A program made the position numbers and the translations under genes. The notes below the pieces were generated by a model. That model worked only from the letters and a program-made list of their open reading frames with translations, made no database searches and was not told the origin of the DNA. 64,000 bases of DNA. It comes from Cacconaster sp033811195. Its GTDB lineage: Bacteria; Bacteroidota; Bacteroidia; Bacteroidales; UBA932. The number at the start of each line of letters is the position of its first letter. The stretch's first letter is position 1. The DNA lies in contig JAPXOZ010000001.1 in assembly GCA_033811195.1 (NCBI GenBank), positions 124,001 through 188,000 on the forward strand, written 5' to 3'. Below, piece by piece: positions 1 through 9,023 of the stretch.

Positions 1-869
1 ACGGTAGACTCGAGCATAGTCGGAGCAGTAGCCGGATTCCATCCCTGGTGGCTACCGGGGAGATAGAGGATGTCCGGATATGATGCCAAATAAGTTGTAA
101 CAGGAATTATAACCTTTGCTGAAGGCACACCGGAAGCGTATGTTTCGGAGAATGCCTTTACAAAGAATTTCACATCTGAGGTTGCAGCCTCAGGTGCACC
201 TGTCGAAACTATCGCATCATTGAAAGCATCTACTGTTACGGTGTATGAGGTGGCTTTAAGACCGGATGCCAATTCAACCGCATCTCCATCTTCAAACTGT
301 GCGAAGACGCTATAGGTAATCTCTTCGTTGTATCCGAGACGTGCCGGTTCCCAGTCAAAGAGCATAATCTCACCTGCCGGAGTTGCAGGATCAAGTGTAA
401 CCGATTTAATGACGGTGCCGAATACGGGAGCCACTGCATCACCGAAGGCATAGATGTCGATGGTGATGGGTTCTGACTTGTAGGTATTAGCACCATCAAT
501 CACCTGCACAAAGAAGGACATCGTAAATGTGCTGTTCTCCGGAAGTGAAGGAAAGGTGTTATAAAGAAGTGTCTTGAAATCGCTTTTGGACGCGATGTAG
601 TAAAGGTCTTTTGTAGAGGCAAGTTTTGCTGCCGTGCCCTCGTAGTCCGCAAAAAATTCATAGGTCAATCCCTCGGGAAGGAATCTATATGCCGACCAGG
701 AGAAATTGATATCCTCATCCATTGTATTGGAGGTCATAAGGATATCCGAATGGGAATAGAGCTCCGGAGCCACAGGGGCCGTGGAGAATGCATCCTCTGG
801 GAATACCTCACAGGAGGTAATTCCTAACATCAAAGCAGCAACTGCAATAAAGCTTAATATCTTTTTCAT
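1..869 (-). CDS. SusE/SusF-like surface glycan-binding lipoprotein, C-terminus cut by window edge
   Basis: The frame is open from an ATG at 869 down to base 1 and gives 289 residues without a stop. A hydrophobic signal of about 19 residues ends in a lipobox with Cys20 (GITSC), so it should be a lipoprotein. Residues about 25-240 read as two SusE-type immunoglobulin-like domains. From about residue 268 a LPGSHQGWNPATAP stretch begins. It matches the LPGNYQSWNITQAP stretch of the next gene upstream, so the two are paralogous starch-binding-type proteins. In Sus systems such proteins hold oligosaccharide at the cell surface beside SusC/SusD. It is the fifth gene of the minus-strand operon, 19 nt after the 889-1995 gene. 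Sugar specificity is inferred only from the family and the MFS partner. The missing part should carry the C-terminal carbohydrate-binding module. Confidence 0.85.
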   Translation of the reverse strand, partial: MKKILSFIAVAALMLGITSCEVFPEDAFSTAPVAPELYSHSDILMTSNTMDEDINFSWSAYRFLPEGLTYEFFADYEGTAAKLASTKDLYYIASKSDFKTLLYNTFPSLPENSTFTMSFFVQVIDGANTYKSEPITIDIYAFGDAVAPVFGTVIKSVTLDPATPAGEIMLFDWEPARLGYNEEITYSVFAQFEDGDAVELASGLKATSYTVTVDAFNDAIVSTGAPEAATSDVKFFVKAFSETYASGVPSAKVIIPVTTYLASYPDILYLPGSHQGWNPATAPTMLEST

Positions 870-888
870 TCTATTATCGTTTTAAAGG

Positions 889-1995
889 TTACTGTTTTTC
901 CATTACCAATACATAAGGAGTCCTGTTGCCGTGCAACTTCATAACATAAGTGCCGGCAGAAGGTACTGAGATATCACCACCACCCTGAACGAGCTTGATG
1001 CCGCCGGGAACATCCGAACTAGCCTCACCATCTGTTCCAAACTTGAATGTCCAGTTGTCAGGGTTGTGTGCAGTATTGAGACGTATGAGGAAATTGAGTC
1101 CCCCATCAGCAGTGAATGTCACAGCAGGTGAGACCCAAACATTCTCTGTTGCGTCATATTTAAGAGGGTCATCACCGGTAGTGGCGTAGGACCATCCGTT
1201 GTATGCACCAACCATTCCAACACCATCAACAACTGCCTTGTCTATGGTCATCGCACTGCGATTGACAGTGAGTTCGTAAATAGAGCCATCTCTCAGATCC
1301 ACAGAAAGGTTGGAATCGGACTGCTCGGGACAGGTCCAGGAAGGAGTGAGGTAATTGTAACCCCAGTTCTCATCAGACCAGTTGCGTGCAACAGTCACCT
1401 TAAAATATGAATAATCTTCACTTCCGTCCTGCAGGTCGACAAGTGTCTTATAAATATTGGTACCACCGTCTGTCTCCCAGAATTGGGGGGCTTGGGTAAT
1501 GTTCCATGACTGATAATTGCCAGGCAGGAAGAGGTACCTCAGCTCAGCAGCATAAGTTGTAATGTTGAAGCTGATATCGTTGGATTTGACAGGCGCCACA
1601 TTTGTGCCGTAAATAGAGGCTATGAGGCCGGCATTGATATTAGCGGTCTCATTAGGTTTGACCTTGAGGTCATTGCATACGAGTCCGTTCAAATCCTGCT
1701 TGCTGATGGTAAAAGAGTTTGAAAAGGAGGTACCCGCCAAAACTCTGTTTTCTCCAAGTGTCAGATAGAGAGCATACTGGATCTGAGTAGGCACTCCAAA
1801 CGAAGCTGATGTCCAGTTGAAAACCACTGCCTCAACCTTACTGTTGTCCTTATTGACAATAATGTCCTTCTGGGCTAGCAGAGTCGGAGCAACGCTTTGC
1901 GCAGGATCGACTTTGACATGTTCAATCTCCATTTCGCAAGCGGAAAAGAGGAACATGGCCATCATCAGCATTACTATATATTTAAACTGTTTCAT
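889..1995 (-). CDS. SusE/SusF-like outer-membrane starch-binding lipoprotein
   Basis: This 368-residue protein has a lipobox at Cys20 (LFSAC), then acidic residues typical of surface-exposed Bacteroidota lipoproteins. The N-terminal part (about 25-150) is a SusE-type Ig-like domain. Two similar modules follow, marked by FLPGNYQSW near residue 173 and by GAYNGWS near 263. Both carry the aromatic residues expected in SusE/SusF carbohydrate-binding modules. Family knowledge: SusE and SusF bind starch on the surface but do not hydrolyse it. It sits 31 nt downstream of the SusD gene and upstream of a paralogue, so SusC-SusD-SusE-SusE-like form one transcription unit. The starch/maltodextrin ligand is inferred from domain type and the SLC45-like transporter in the operon. 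Confidence 0.85.
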   Translation of the reverse strand: MKQFKYIVMLMMAMFLFSACEMEIEHVKVDPAQSVAPTLLAQKDIIVNKDNSKVEAVVFNWTSASFGVPTQIQYALYLTLGENRVLAGTSFSNSFTISKQDLNGLVCNDLKVKPNETANINAGLIASIYGTNVAPVKSNDISFNITTYAAELRYLFLPGNYQSWNITQAPQFWETDGGTNIYKTLVDLQDGSEDYSYFKVTVARNWSDENWGYNYLTPSWTCPEQSDSNLSVDLRDGSIYELTVNRSAMTIDKAVVDGVGMVGAYNGWSYATTGDDPLKYDATENVWVSPAVTFTADGGLNFLIRLNTAHNPDNWTFKFGTDGEASSDVPGGIKLVQGGGDISVPSAGTYVMKLHGNRTPYVLVMEKQ

Positions 1996-2026
1996 AATCT
2001 TATTGATTTTTCAATGTTTCGTGCCA

Positions 2027-3697
2027 TTAGTAACCGGGATTCTGCACCAGCTTGGGATTGGCGTTGAGGTCACTGATAATGATAGGATAAATGGTGCGGA
2101 AGTCAGGCAGAGCAATCTTGCCGTTAGGTACACCACCCTTCAATGTCCAGGGGAACTGCATTGAAGTAAAGTGGCCATAGCGTATGAGGTCAACACGACG
2201 GTGACCCTCCCACATAAGCTCTCTTGCGCGCTCATCGAGGAGCCAGTTGAGATCCATGATGGAAGGAGTTGTAGCATCTACACCCGCACGTTGACGGAGC
2301 TGACGAATATAGCCTTTTGCAGTCTCATCGGTGACATTTCCGCCATTTAAGCGGGCATCAGCTTCCGCATAAATGAGATACATCTCAGGAAGACGGAAGA
2401 CTGGAAAGTCAATTGACGAGAATTTATAGTTAGTCTCGGAGCTGGAAACGGCATGACCGTCCGAATAGAGTCCGGAGAACTTCCAGCATCTCCAACCGGA
2501 GTCAGTAGTGGTGTTGTCAAACTCTTTGGTCGCACCACCGTTGTAGAAGAACGCCCTCTTATCGCTGGCTGCTCTGTCATAACCAAATCCCTCTCCACCC
2601 CATTTTACATTTACAAGTTGGAAACGAGCAACATAGTCATCTGCTACGTGATAGCCGTTCCAATTCTCAGGGTTGATAAGCATACCCTCACCGACTACAG
2701 CAGCACCGATGGCCGCATTTGCTGCATCACTTAATGTTGCTGAAACAAGGTGTGTAGTACCGCCCCAGCTCTGTGTCTGGTCCTTATCATATGAGATAGC
2801 AAAGATAAACTCCTCAGCAGCACCATTGGTAGTGTTATCCTGCATAAAGAGTTCGTGGTAGTTGTCGTGAAGCTTGTAGCCCATACCTATAACCTTAGCT
2901 GCAGCATCTTTGGCATCTTGCCAGCGTGCCGTACCGGTATAAACCTCAGCGTTGAGATACATCCTTGCAAGGAGAGCCCATACGGAACCCTTGGTTGCAC
3001 GAGGATAAGGAACTGTACCCTTGTTAGGCATATCGGAGAGTTCTGAAAGCTCTTTGAGCTCACTCTCTATCCATTTGAAAAGTTCCACTCTGCCGATCTG
3101 CTCAGGCAGGTCGCCGCCAATATTCTCAGGCATTGCGAAGGGAGGGTTTCCGAAGAAGTCCAACAGAAGGTAGTAGTAGAGTGCACGATTAAATCTTGCC
3201 TCTGCACGATACTGGTCAACAGTTTTCTGGAACGCCTCATGTCCGCGGCTTGCAAGCATCTCGGGAGTTGTTCTTACGAGAAACTCGTTTGCCAGGGTTA
3301 TACCCTTCATGCAGCGTGTGTAAACGGCGATGATGGCTTCGTTATCGGCTGATGTCCATTTATGATACTGGATAGGATTGATATAGTTGTCGCCCCAGAT
3401 GATCTTGAGTGCGTCGGTACTGAGCTCATTGAGTATCACATACATACGACAAAGCTCGCTCTGACCGGCATCTGCCACGCTGATATCCGACGATCCGGCA
3501 TCATTCTGGCTTGCCAACGCCCAGTATCCATAGATATATCCCAAAGACTTGAGATAACTAACCTCGTCCTTATACGCGGTCTCCGAGGTTGCGTCAGTTT
3601 CATTGAGAGGCTGTGTATTCAGGTCACCTATGCAGGAAGTAGCAAGGATCAGAGAAACCAACAGCGCCAAGAAACTAATATTTAATATCTTTTTCAT
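2027..3697 (-). CDS. SusD/RagB-family nutrient-binding outer-membrane lipoprotein
   Basis: The 556-residue protein starts at the ATG at 3697, giving a normal signal and lipobox (ILATSCIGD, Cys22). An in-frame ATG at 3709 would add MTRR and leave only 2 nt after SusC, so the inner start is preferred. SusD proteins are alpha-helical TPR-rich lids that cap the SusC channel and bind glycan. The C-terminal SusD signature is clear: LLDERARELMWEGHRRVDLI followed by RYG. The middle part has the usual RAEARFNRALYYYLLLDFFG helix. Length is within the family range. It lies 14 nt after SusC and before two SusE-like genes, the canonical order of a polysaccharide utilisation locus. Confidence 0.95.
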   Translation of the reverse strand: MKKILNISFLALLVSLILATSCIGDLNTQPLNETDATSETAYKDEVSYLKSLGYIYGYWALASQNDAGSSDISVADAGQSELCRMYVILNELSTDALKIIWGDNYINPIQYHKWTSADNEAIIAVYTRCMKGITLANEFLVRTTPEMLASRGHEAFQKTVDQYRAEARFNRALYYYLLLDFFGNPPFAMPENIGGDLPEQIGRVELFKWIESELKELSELSDMPNKGTVPYPRATKGSVWALLARMYLNAEVYTGTARWQDAKDAAAKVIGMGYKLHDNYHELFMQDNTTNGAAEEFIFAISYDKDQTQSWGGTTHLVSATLSDAANAAIGAAVVGEGMLINPENWNGYHVADDYVARFQLVNVKWGGEGFGYDRAASDKRAFFYNGGATKEFDNTTTDSGWRCWKFSGLYSDGHAVSSSETNYKFSSIDFPVFRLPEMYLIYAEADARLNGGNVTDETAKGYIRQLRQRAGVDATTPSIMDLNWLLDERARELMWEGHRRVDLIRYGHFTSMQFPWTLKGGVPNGKIALPDFRTIYPIIISDLNANPKLVQNPGY

Positions 3698-3711
3698 ACG
3701 TCGGGTCATTT

Positions 3712-6705
3712 TTAGAAGTTAATATTTAAACGCAAAGTAAAGAGGCGGGGACGTGGAATGATATTGGAATCCACACCGTCTGATGCCTGCAATTCGGGAT
3801 CAAGACCTCTATACTTTGTAATTACAAATACATTCTGCACAGAAGCGGAGAGACGGATGCTCTCTACCCATTTTACTTTGTCGAATGTGTAGCCTAAGTT
3901 GATATCATCCATCCTGAAGAATGAACCATTCTCGATAAACATATCGGTATATTTCTGGTTATTTTCCATAGCTGCCGTCCAGCCATTCACCAGATAGATG
4001 TTGCTCAAATTGTCAAGGTAGCCCTTATTCCAGTTGTCACTGTATGAACTTGCGTAGGACATCGCAACCCTGTTGATAATGTAGTTACCAAACGAACCAT
4101 GGCCGTTGAAGCCGAGGTCCCATTTTTTGTACCTGAATTTGAGGTTGAGTCCGAAAAACGCATCGGGAGTGGGCTTGAAGCCGGTCACATACCTATCAGC
4201 GTCAGTGATTACGCCATCGCCGTCACGATCCACCAATCCATTCTGGATCGGATTGTCCTGTGCGTCATAGAGCTGCTGGAAGAGGTAGAACGTGAAGGGT
4301 GCAAATCCTGTACGGTGGAGTGAAGTGTATCCTCCCGTACCGCCCATACCGGAACCGGTGGTAACTCCAAGATAGCCTTCTGTCTCAACACTTGTAAGTT
4401 TGGTAATCTTCGTACTCTGGAGAGTGAAGTTTCCGCCAATCGAGAGCGACATGTCGCTTGTCTCTACGGGAATTACATTGAGAGAGAGCTCTACTCCCTT
4501 ATTCTCCATATTACCGATGTTGGAGATGATGCTGTTGCCAAAGTTAGAACCTAGGGGAGTCGAGATTTCGTTGAGCAAGTCGTAAGTGTAGCGATAGTAA
4601 CCCTCGAGGCTACCAGTGATCCTGTCGTTGATAAATCCGAAATCTAAGCCGAGGTTATAGGTCTCAGTAGTCTCCCATTTGAGATTAGGGTTGTACTTCT
4701 GGGGAGCAAGGGTAGTGTAATATCCATCGCCGAGATAATATTTCATTGCAATGGAACTGGACTCCTCGTATCTTGCCATATAAGGATAATAGTCGGAACC
4801 TATGTCCTGTTGTCCGGTGCGTCCCCAACCAACGCGAAGCTTAAGTGCTGAAACTGCATCAGTACCCTTTAGGAAACTCTCTTCTGCCACGTTCCAGGCG
4901 AAAGCTACTGAGGGGAAGAAGCCCCAACGGTTGGCTTTGCTGAAGCGCGAAGAGGCGTCCTCACGGATTGTAGCTGTAAAGAGATACCTGCCGAGTATGG
5001 AGTAGTTTATTCTTCCAAAGAATGATATCAGGTAATACTCCTTTGCATTTGTAGGATTAGCCTGATAAAGTGGCCTTGCCTCGTTATTGAGGTATGTGCT
5101 CTGATCATACTTTACGTAGTTGTGCTGCCAGGAGTAACCGGCCATCACGTCGAGGTTGCTCTTGCTGAATTCCTTCTTATAGTTGAAGTAAGCTTCGAGC
5201 AATGTATTGGAGTTGTAATTGGCATAATCAGTATAAAGATCAAGGCTGGAGCGCATTGCCGAAATTGAACCGGGGTGGTTATATTTTTCGCCGTTTGACT
5301 TGGCGACGTCATAACCGAGGTTTAGGTTGAATCTTAGGTCTTCGAATCCATGGAACATGTAGTCAATCTGGAGGTTACCGATTGAGCGGAGACCTTTGTT
5401 GACATCCGTGAAGTCGTAAAGGCTTGAAAGGGGGTTTGTGCCGGCCATCGTATTGGCGCTGCCGTCAGCATTGAGCCAGTTCCAGTAACCGTTTGACACC
5501 TTTGAGTAGTCGATGCTACCGTCAGGATTTGTGAAATGTGTCGGTTTAGTAGGGTCAAATGAGAGAGCGCTGCCTACTGCACCTGTCGGAGCCCAGTTGG
5601 TCTTCTGGTAAATACCTTTCACATTGAGATTGATTGAAAGGTGGTCATCAAAAAATTTGGGAGACAGGCTGAAATCGACGTTGGCTTTCTGGTTGTCACC
5701 CACCTTGAGTGTAGCCTGGTCGTAGTTGTAGCCAAGGCTGACACGGTAGGGAACATGCTTTGTGGCTCCGTAAACACTCACTGCCTGGTCTGTATTGAAT
5801 GCCAGACGATAGATCTGTTTCTGCCAGTCGGTACTTTCAGTACCGAGAAGGCCCTGAATGGCGCTGTTGCCTGCATAAGTGCTCTGCATGAAGCTACGGA
5901 ACGTGTCGGCGTCCATCATATCAATGGTGGAGGCATTCTGCTTTACCGAGTAACTTGAGTTGTAGCTTACATTGATACCGCGTGCACCTGCACGGCCTTT
6001 TTTAGTGGTGATGATAATCACACCATTGGAAGCGCGTGAACCATAAATTGCGGTAGCAGATGCATCTTTCAATACAGTGTAACTCTCAATGTCGTTGGGG
6101 TTAACCGATGCCAGGGGGTTACCCATTCCGGCTCCTCCGTCAGAAGTCACAGGAACACCGTCAATCACGATCAAAGGATCGTTTGATGCATTTAGCGAAG
6201 CTGCACCACGAATACGAATAGTAGCGGATGCGCCTGGCTGGCCTGATGCCGGAGTCACGTGCAAACCCGATACTTTACCGAGGAGCATCTGATCGGGAGA
6301 AGAGATGGCTCCGCGGTTGATCTCATCAGCCTTTATGGCTACGACCGATCCTGTCATATCGCTTTTCTTGACAGTACCGTAACCAATGACCACTACCTCC
6401 TCTAGAAATTCGACGTCATCCTGCAGCACAATCCTTGCGGCTGACGCCTGAGCGGCGGTAATAGTCACGGTTTTGTAACCCAAAAAACTGATTTCCAACA
6501 TAGTTTCACCAGAAGGCACTGTCAGGACAAAATCGCCGTCTAGGCCTGTCTGGGTTCCGTTTGCAGTTCCCACTTGGATAACTGCAGCACCGATAACAGT
6601 TTCACCTCTGGAATCCACCACAACTCCCTTTACAGTATATTGCGCAAAGGCGGATGTAACGGAGAGAACCATTACCGATAGTAACATTGTCATTAATCGT
6701 TTCAT
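3712..6705 (-). CDS. SusC/RagA-family TonB-linked outer-membrane transporter
   Basis: The best start is the ATG at 6705. It begins a classic signal peptide (MKRLMTMLLSVMVLSVTSAF, then AQ) and lies 16 nt after the upstream MFS stop; the longer frame from 6774 would overlap that gene. The mature 997-residue protein opens with a CarboxypepD-regulatory-like beta domain (about 24-105), then the SusC plug start EEVVVIGYGTVKKSDMTGSV, the plug domain and a long 22-strand-type barrel ending in an aromatic Phe. SusC proteins form the energised import channel closed by SusD. Energy comes from TonB-ExbBD, encoded elsewhere. Next to the SusD, SusE-like and MFS genes it should carry maltodextrins or a related glucan, which is inference. 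Confidence 0.95.
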   Translation of the reverse strand: MKRLMTMLLSVMVLSVTSAFAQYTVKGVVVDSRGETVIGAAVIQVGTANGTQTGLDGDFVLTVPSGETMLEISFLGYKTVTITAAQASAARIVLQDDVEFLEEVVVIGYGTVKKSDMTGSVVAIKADEINRGAISSPDQMLLGKVSGLHVTPASGQPGASATIRIRGAASLNASNDPLIVIDGVPVTSDGGAGMGNPLASVNPNDIESYTVLKDASATAIYGSRASNGVIIITTKKGRAGARGINVSYNSSYSVKQNASTIDMMDADTFRSFMQSTYAGNSAIQGLLGTESTDWQKQIYRLAFNTDQAVSVYGATKHVPYRVSLGYNYDQATLKVGDNQKANVDFSLSPKFFDDHLSINLNVKGIYQKTNWAPTGAVGSALSFDPTKPTHFTNPDGSIDYSKVSNGYWNWLNADGSANTMAGTNPLSSLYDFTDVNKGLRSIGNLQIDYMFHGFEDLRFNLNLGYDVAKSNGEKYNHPGSISAMRSSLDLYTDYANYNSNTLLEAYFNYKKEFSKSNLDVMAGYSWQHNYVKYDQSTYLNNEARPLYQANPTNAKEYYLISFFGRINYSILGRYLFTATIREDASSRFSKANRWGFFPSVAFAWNVAEESFLKGTDAVSALKLRVGWGRTGQQDIGSDYYPYMARYEESSSIAMKYYLGDGYYTTLAPQKYNPNLKWETTETYNLGLDFGFINDRITGSLEGYYRYTYDLLNEISTPLGSNFGNSIISNIGNMENKGVELSLNVIPVETSDMSLSIGGNFTLQSTKITKLTSVETEGYLGVTTGSGMGGTGGYTSLHRTGFAPFTFYLFQQLYDAQDNPIQNGLVDRDGDGVITDADRYVTGFKPTPDAFFGLNLKFRYKKWDLGFNGHGSFGNYIINRVAMSYASSYSDNWNKGYLDNLSNIYLVNGWTAAMENNQKYTDMFIENGSFFRMDDINLGYTFDKVKWVESIRLSASVQNVFVITKYRGLDPELQASDGVDSNIIPRPRLFTLRLNINF

Positions 6706-6721
6706 AGGAAAACCTTTATAA

Positions 6722-8059
6722 TTATTGTTTAATTCTTTTTCTCTGAAAGAGCTGTACAGGGTCATCCTTGTCATCTACAAAGAAGACACATATAGCAGCT
6801 ATCAAAAGAGCTATTCCTGAGAAAAGTAGGGCGTAAATGGTTTGTCCACCATAGATATGCTTTACCATCAATCCCCCTACCAGACCGTTACAAATCTGCG
6901 GGATCGTGATGAAAAAGTTGAATATACCCATATAGACACCCATTTTCTTGGGAGGAAGAGATCCTGCCAACATAGCATAGGGCATCGCCAGGATTGAACC
7001 CCAAGCGATACCGATACCCACCATCGAAATGATGAGCATAGTCGGATTCTTAAAAAACAAGAATGAGGCAAAACCAAGTGCACCACATATAAGCGAGATA
7101 GCATGTGTGGCCTTACGACCGATTTTGTCCGCAGTTACGGGAAGAAGGAAGGCTATCACGGCTGCAACACCGTTGTAGATCGCCTGTAGCACTCCTACCC
7201 AATCACCCGCCTTACCATAAGCGGCAGAAGCGGTATCCACAGTACCGTAATAGTGGTCGGCAACCGCTGGGGTCATATATACCCACATGGAAAAGAGGGC
7301 AAACCAGGAGAAAAATTGCACTAAACCAAGCTGGCGCATAGTTTTGGGCATTTTCCCGAAATCCTTGAAAATCTCAAGCAGTCCACCATCTTTCTTTTTT
7401 ATGGATCCCTCTTCGGGAGGATACTCTTTCGTGCGGACCACTGTCACCATAACCGAGGCGAAAAGTACTATTGCGCCTATATAGAAAGCAAGCTTGACAT
7501 TAGGTGCCACTCCACCTGCAGTCTCAGGCACATTTGACATACCAAACCAGTTGGTAAGCACAAAAGGCAGAACAGCACCACAAACCGCACCTATACCGAT
7601 GAGGAAAGTCTGCACTGAAAAACCGAGCGTTCTCTGTTCTGAGGGAAGATTATCAGCAACAAGCGCTCGAAATGGTTCCATCGCCACATTGATAGAGGCA
7701 TCCATAATCATCAAGACACCCGCTGCAATCAAAAGGGGCGAAAGAAATGGAGCAAGAGCCGGAGAATTGGGCATCAGAAAGAGCATCAGCGAAGCCAAAA
7801 CTGCGCCCACAAGGAAATAGGGACGTCTGCGGCCGAGCCTTGTCCAGGTCCTGTCACTATAATGCCCGATAATAGGCTGGACTATCATACCTGTCAAAGG
7901 TGCTGCAAGCCAGAAGAGCGAAAGTGTGCTCACATCCGCTCCAAAGGATTGGAAAATCCTGCTGACATTTGCATTCTGAAGAGCCAAACCGAACTGTATC
8001 CCCAAAAAGCCGAAGCACATATTGAAGATACCCCAGAAGCTCATCTTTGGTCTTTTCAT
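6722..8059 (-). CDS. MFS sugar transporter, SLC45/GPH-like (probable maltose-type symporter)
   Basis: The 445-residue protein has about 12 hydrophobic segments. It carries the cytoplasmic loop GHYSDRTWTRLGRRRPY, the form of MFS motif A seen in the SLC45 and GPH sugar-cation symporters, and a second copy-like loop DKIGRKATH in the second half. These transporters move disaccharides across the inner membrane. It is the first gene of the minus-strand Sus-like operon, 16 nt before SusC, so periplasmic maltodextrin products probably enter the cytoplasm here. Comparable MFS plus SusCDE arrangements are known for maltose loci in Bacteroidota. No TAnnTTTG box was seen in the 211 nt upstream. Part of that space is a heptamer repeat array. 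Confidence 0.85.
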   Translation of the reverse strand: MKRPKMSFWGIFNMCFGFLGIQFGLALQNANVSRIFQSFGADVSTLSLFWLAAPLTGMIVQPIIGHYSDRTWTRLGRRRPYFLVGAVLASLMLFLMPNSPALAPFLSPLLIAAGVLMIMDASINVAMEPFRALVADNLPSEQRTLGFSVQTFLIGIGAVCGAVLPFVLTNWFGMSNVPETAGGVAPNVKLAFYIGAIVLFASVMVTVVRTKEYPPEEGSIKKKDGGLLEIFKDFGKMPKTMRQLGLVQFFSWFALFSMWVYMTPAVADHYYGTVDTASAAYGKAGDWVGVLQAIYNGVAAVIAFLLPVTADKIGRKATHAISLICGALGFASFLFFKNPTMLIISMVGIGIAWGSILAMPYAMLAGSLPPKKMGVYMGIFNFFITIPQICNGLVGGLMVKHIYGGQTIYALLFSGIALLIAAICVFFVDDKDDPVQLFQRKRIKQ

Positions 8060-8175
8060 AAATTTATATCAGTTTATAATTTGAAGGACACGAATTTATT
8101 AAAAAACACCCTTATATAATAGAGTTTCCTTCCGAATTGCAATAAAATCGGGATGAAATGACAAAAGATAGTTAT

Positions 8176-8273
8176 AAGTATGTAGTGTGGAGTATGTAGT
8201 AATGGGGTGCGGGGTGCGAGGTACGTGATGCGGGGTGCGAGGTACGTGATGCGGGGTGCGAGTTACGGGGTTA
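8176..8273. repeat. Heptanucleotide array, GGGGTGC/GAGGTAC type, 14 units
   Basis: Fourteen consecutive 7-mers stay in register from 8176 to 8273. The core 8204-8273 reads GGGGTGC, GGGGTGC, GAGGTAC, GTGATGC, GGGGTGC, GAGGTAC, GTGATGC, GGGGTGC, GAGTTAC, GGGGTTA. A 21-nt super-unit (GGGGTGC GAGGTAC GTGATGC) appears twice, at 8211-8231 and 8232-8252. The first four units are the looser AAGTATG, TAGTGTG, GAGTATG, TAGTAAT. The last unit ends with TTA at 8271-8273, the complement of the LytTR gene stop codon. The array lies between the 3' end of that gene and the 5' end of the Sus-like operon. Confidence 0.9.
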
Positions 8274-9011
8274 GCGATCCAGCCATTCCATAAGCAGGGG
8301 TACCCTGGCTCGGGAGACGAGCACCGGTTCGATGACATCAGGTAGAAGAGTTACCCTCAGCCTTGAGTTAAAATGTTTGGATATGTTGCTGATGGCGGCT
8401 AAACTGGTGATACAACTTCTTGAGAGTCTGAAGAACTCTTTAGGGTTGAGTTGCTGCTCTAGGGACTCGAGACTCGAGTCCAAGAAATATTGCTTCATAT
8501 CGGTGGTAACGAGGTAAGTGGCCTTATTCTCCGAGTAGAAGAATGCCGTGTCATTTACATCGGCAATCAATATACGATTTCCTATTTTTATGGTAAATTT
8601 GGTGCGGTACTCAGGTTCTTGGGCCTCTTCAGCACTTTCCAGCGCCTCCTCGGCATTGCAAAATTCAATGCAACGCTCCATTGATGCCCTGAACTCCTGT
8701 TCGCCGACAGGCTTTAGCAAATAGTCGATGCATTTGGTCTTGAAGGCAATCAGTGCATAGTCCTCATATGCAGTGGTAATGATTACCTTTGAAGTGATAT
8801 TCACCCTATTGAATAGTTCAAAGCATTTGCCGTCAGAAAGTTCAACATCCATCAGGATGATATCCGGCGCAGGATTGGAGCTTAGCCACTCTTGCGAAGT
8901 AACGATAGAATCGAGACAACCAAGTAGTTCGATTTTAGGAAAAAATTTGCGCAAAAGGCGGGTAAGCTGCATCTGTGCGGGTATTTCGTCTTCTATGATG
9001 AGTAGGGTCAT
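8271..9011 (-). CDS. LytTR-family response regulator
   Basis: The 246-residue protein has an N-terminal receiver domain (1-120) with acidic pocket residues E7-D8-E9, phospho-acceptor Asp55 (LMDVELSDG), the TTAYEDYALIAF switch region and LLKP lysine. A short acidic linker (EEALESAEEAQEPE) leads to a LytTR DNA-binding domain (about 135-246). Such regulators bind paired short direct repeats upstream of target genes. It follows the histidine kinase by 12 nt and is its cognate partner. The stop codon is the last heptad of the adjacent repeat array. Targets are unknown; adjacency to the Sus-like operon does not prove control of it. Confidence 0.93.
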   Translation of the reverse strand: MTLLIIEDEIPAQMQLTRLLRKFFPKIELLGCLDSIVTSQEWLSSNPAPDIILMDVELSDGKCFELFNRVNITSKVIITTAYEDYALIAFKTKCIDYLLKPVGEQEFRASMERCIEFCNAEEALESAEEAQEPEYRTKFTIKIGNRILIADVNDTAFFYSENKATYLVTTDMKQYFLDSSLESLEQQLNPKEFFRLSRSCITSLAAISNISKHFNSRLRVTLLPDVIEPVLVSRARVPLLMEWLDR

Positions 9012-9023
9012 ATTGCCGGAATT

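Noticed and set aside
8099..8338. Open frame with a repeated TPHHVPR-type stretch
   Set aside because: It is only the translation of the heptad array on the minus strand. It overlaps the LytTR gene and has no start context.
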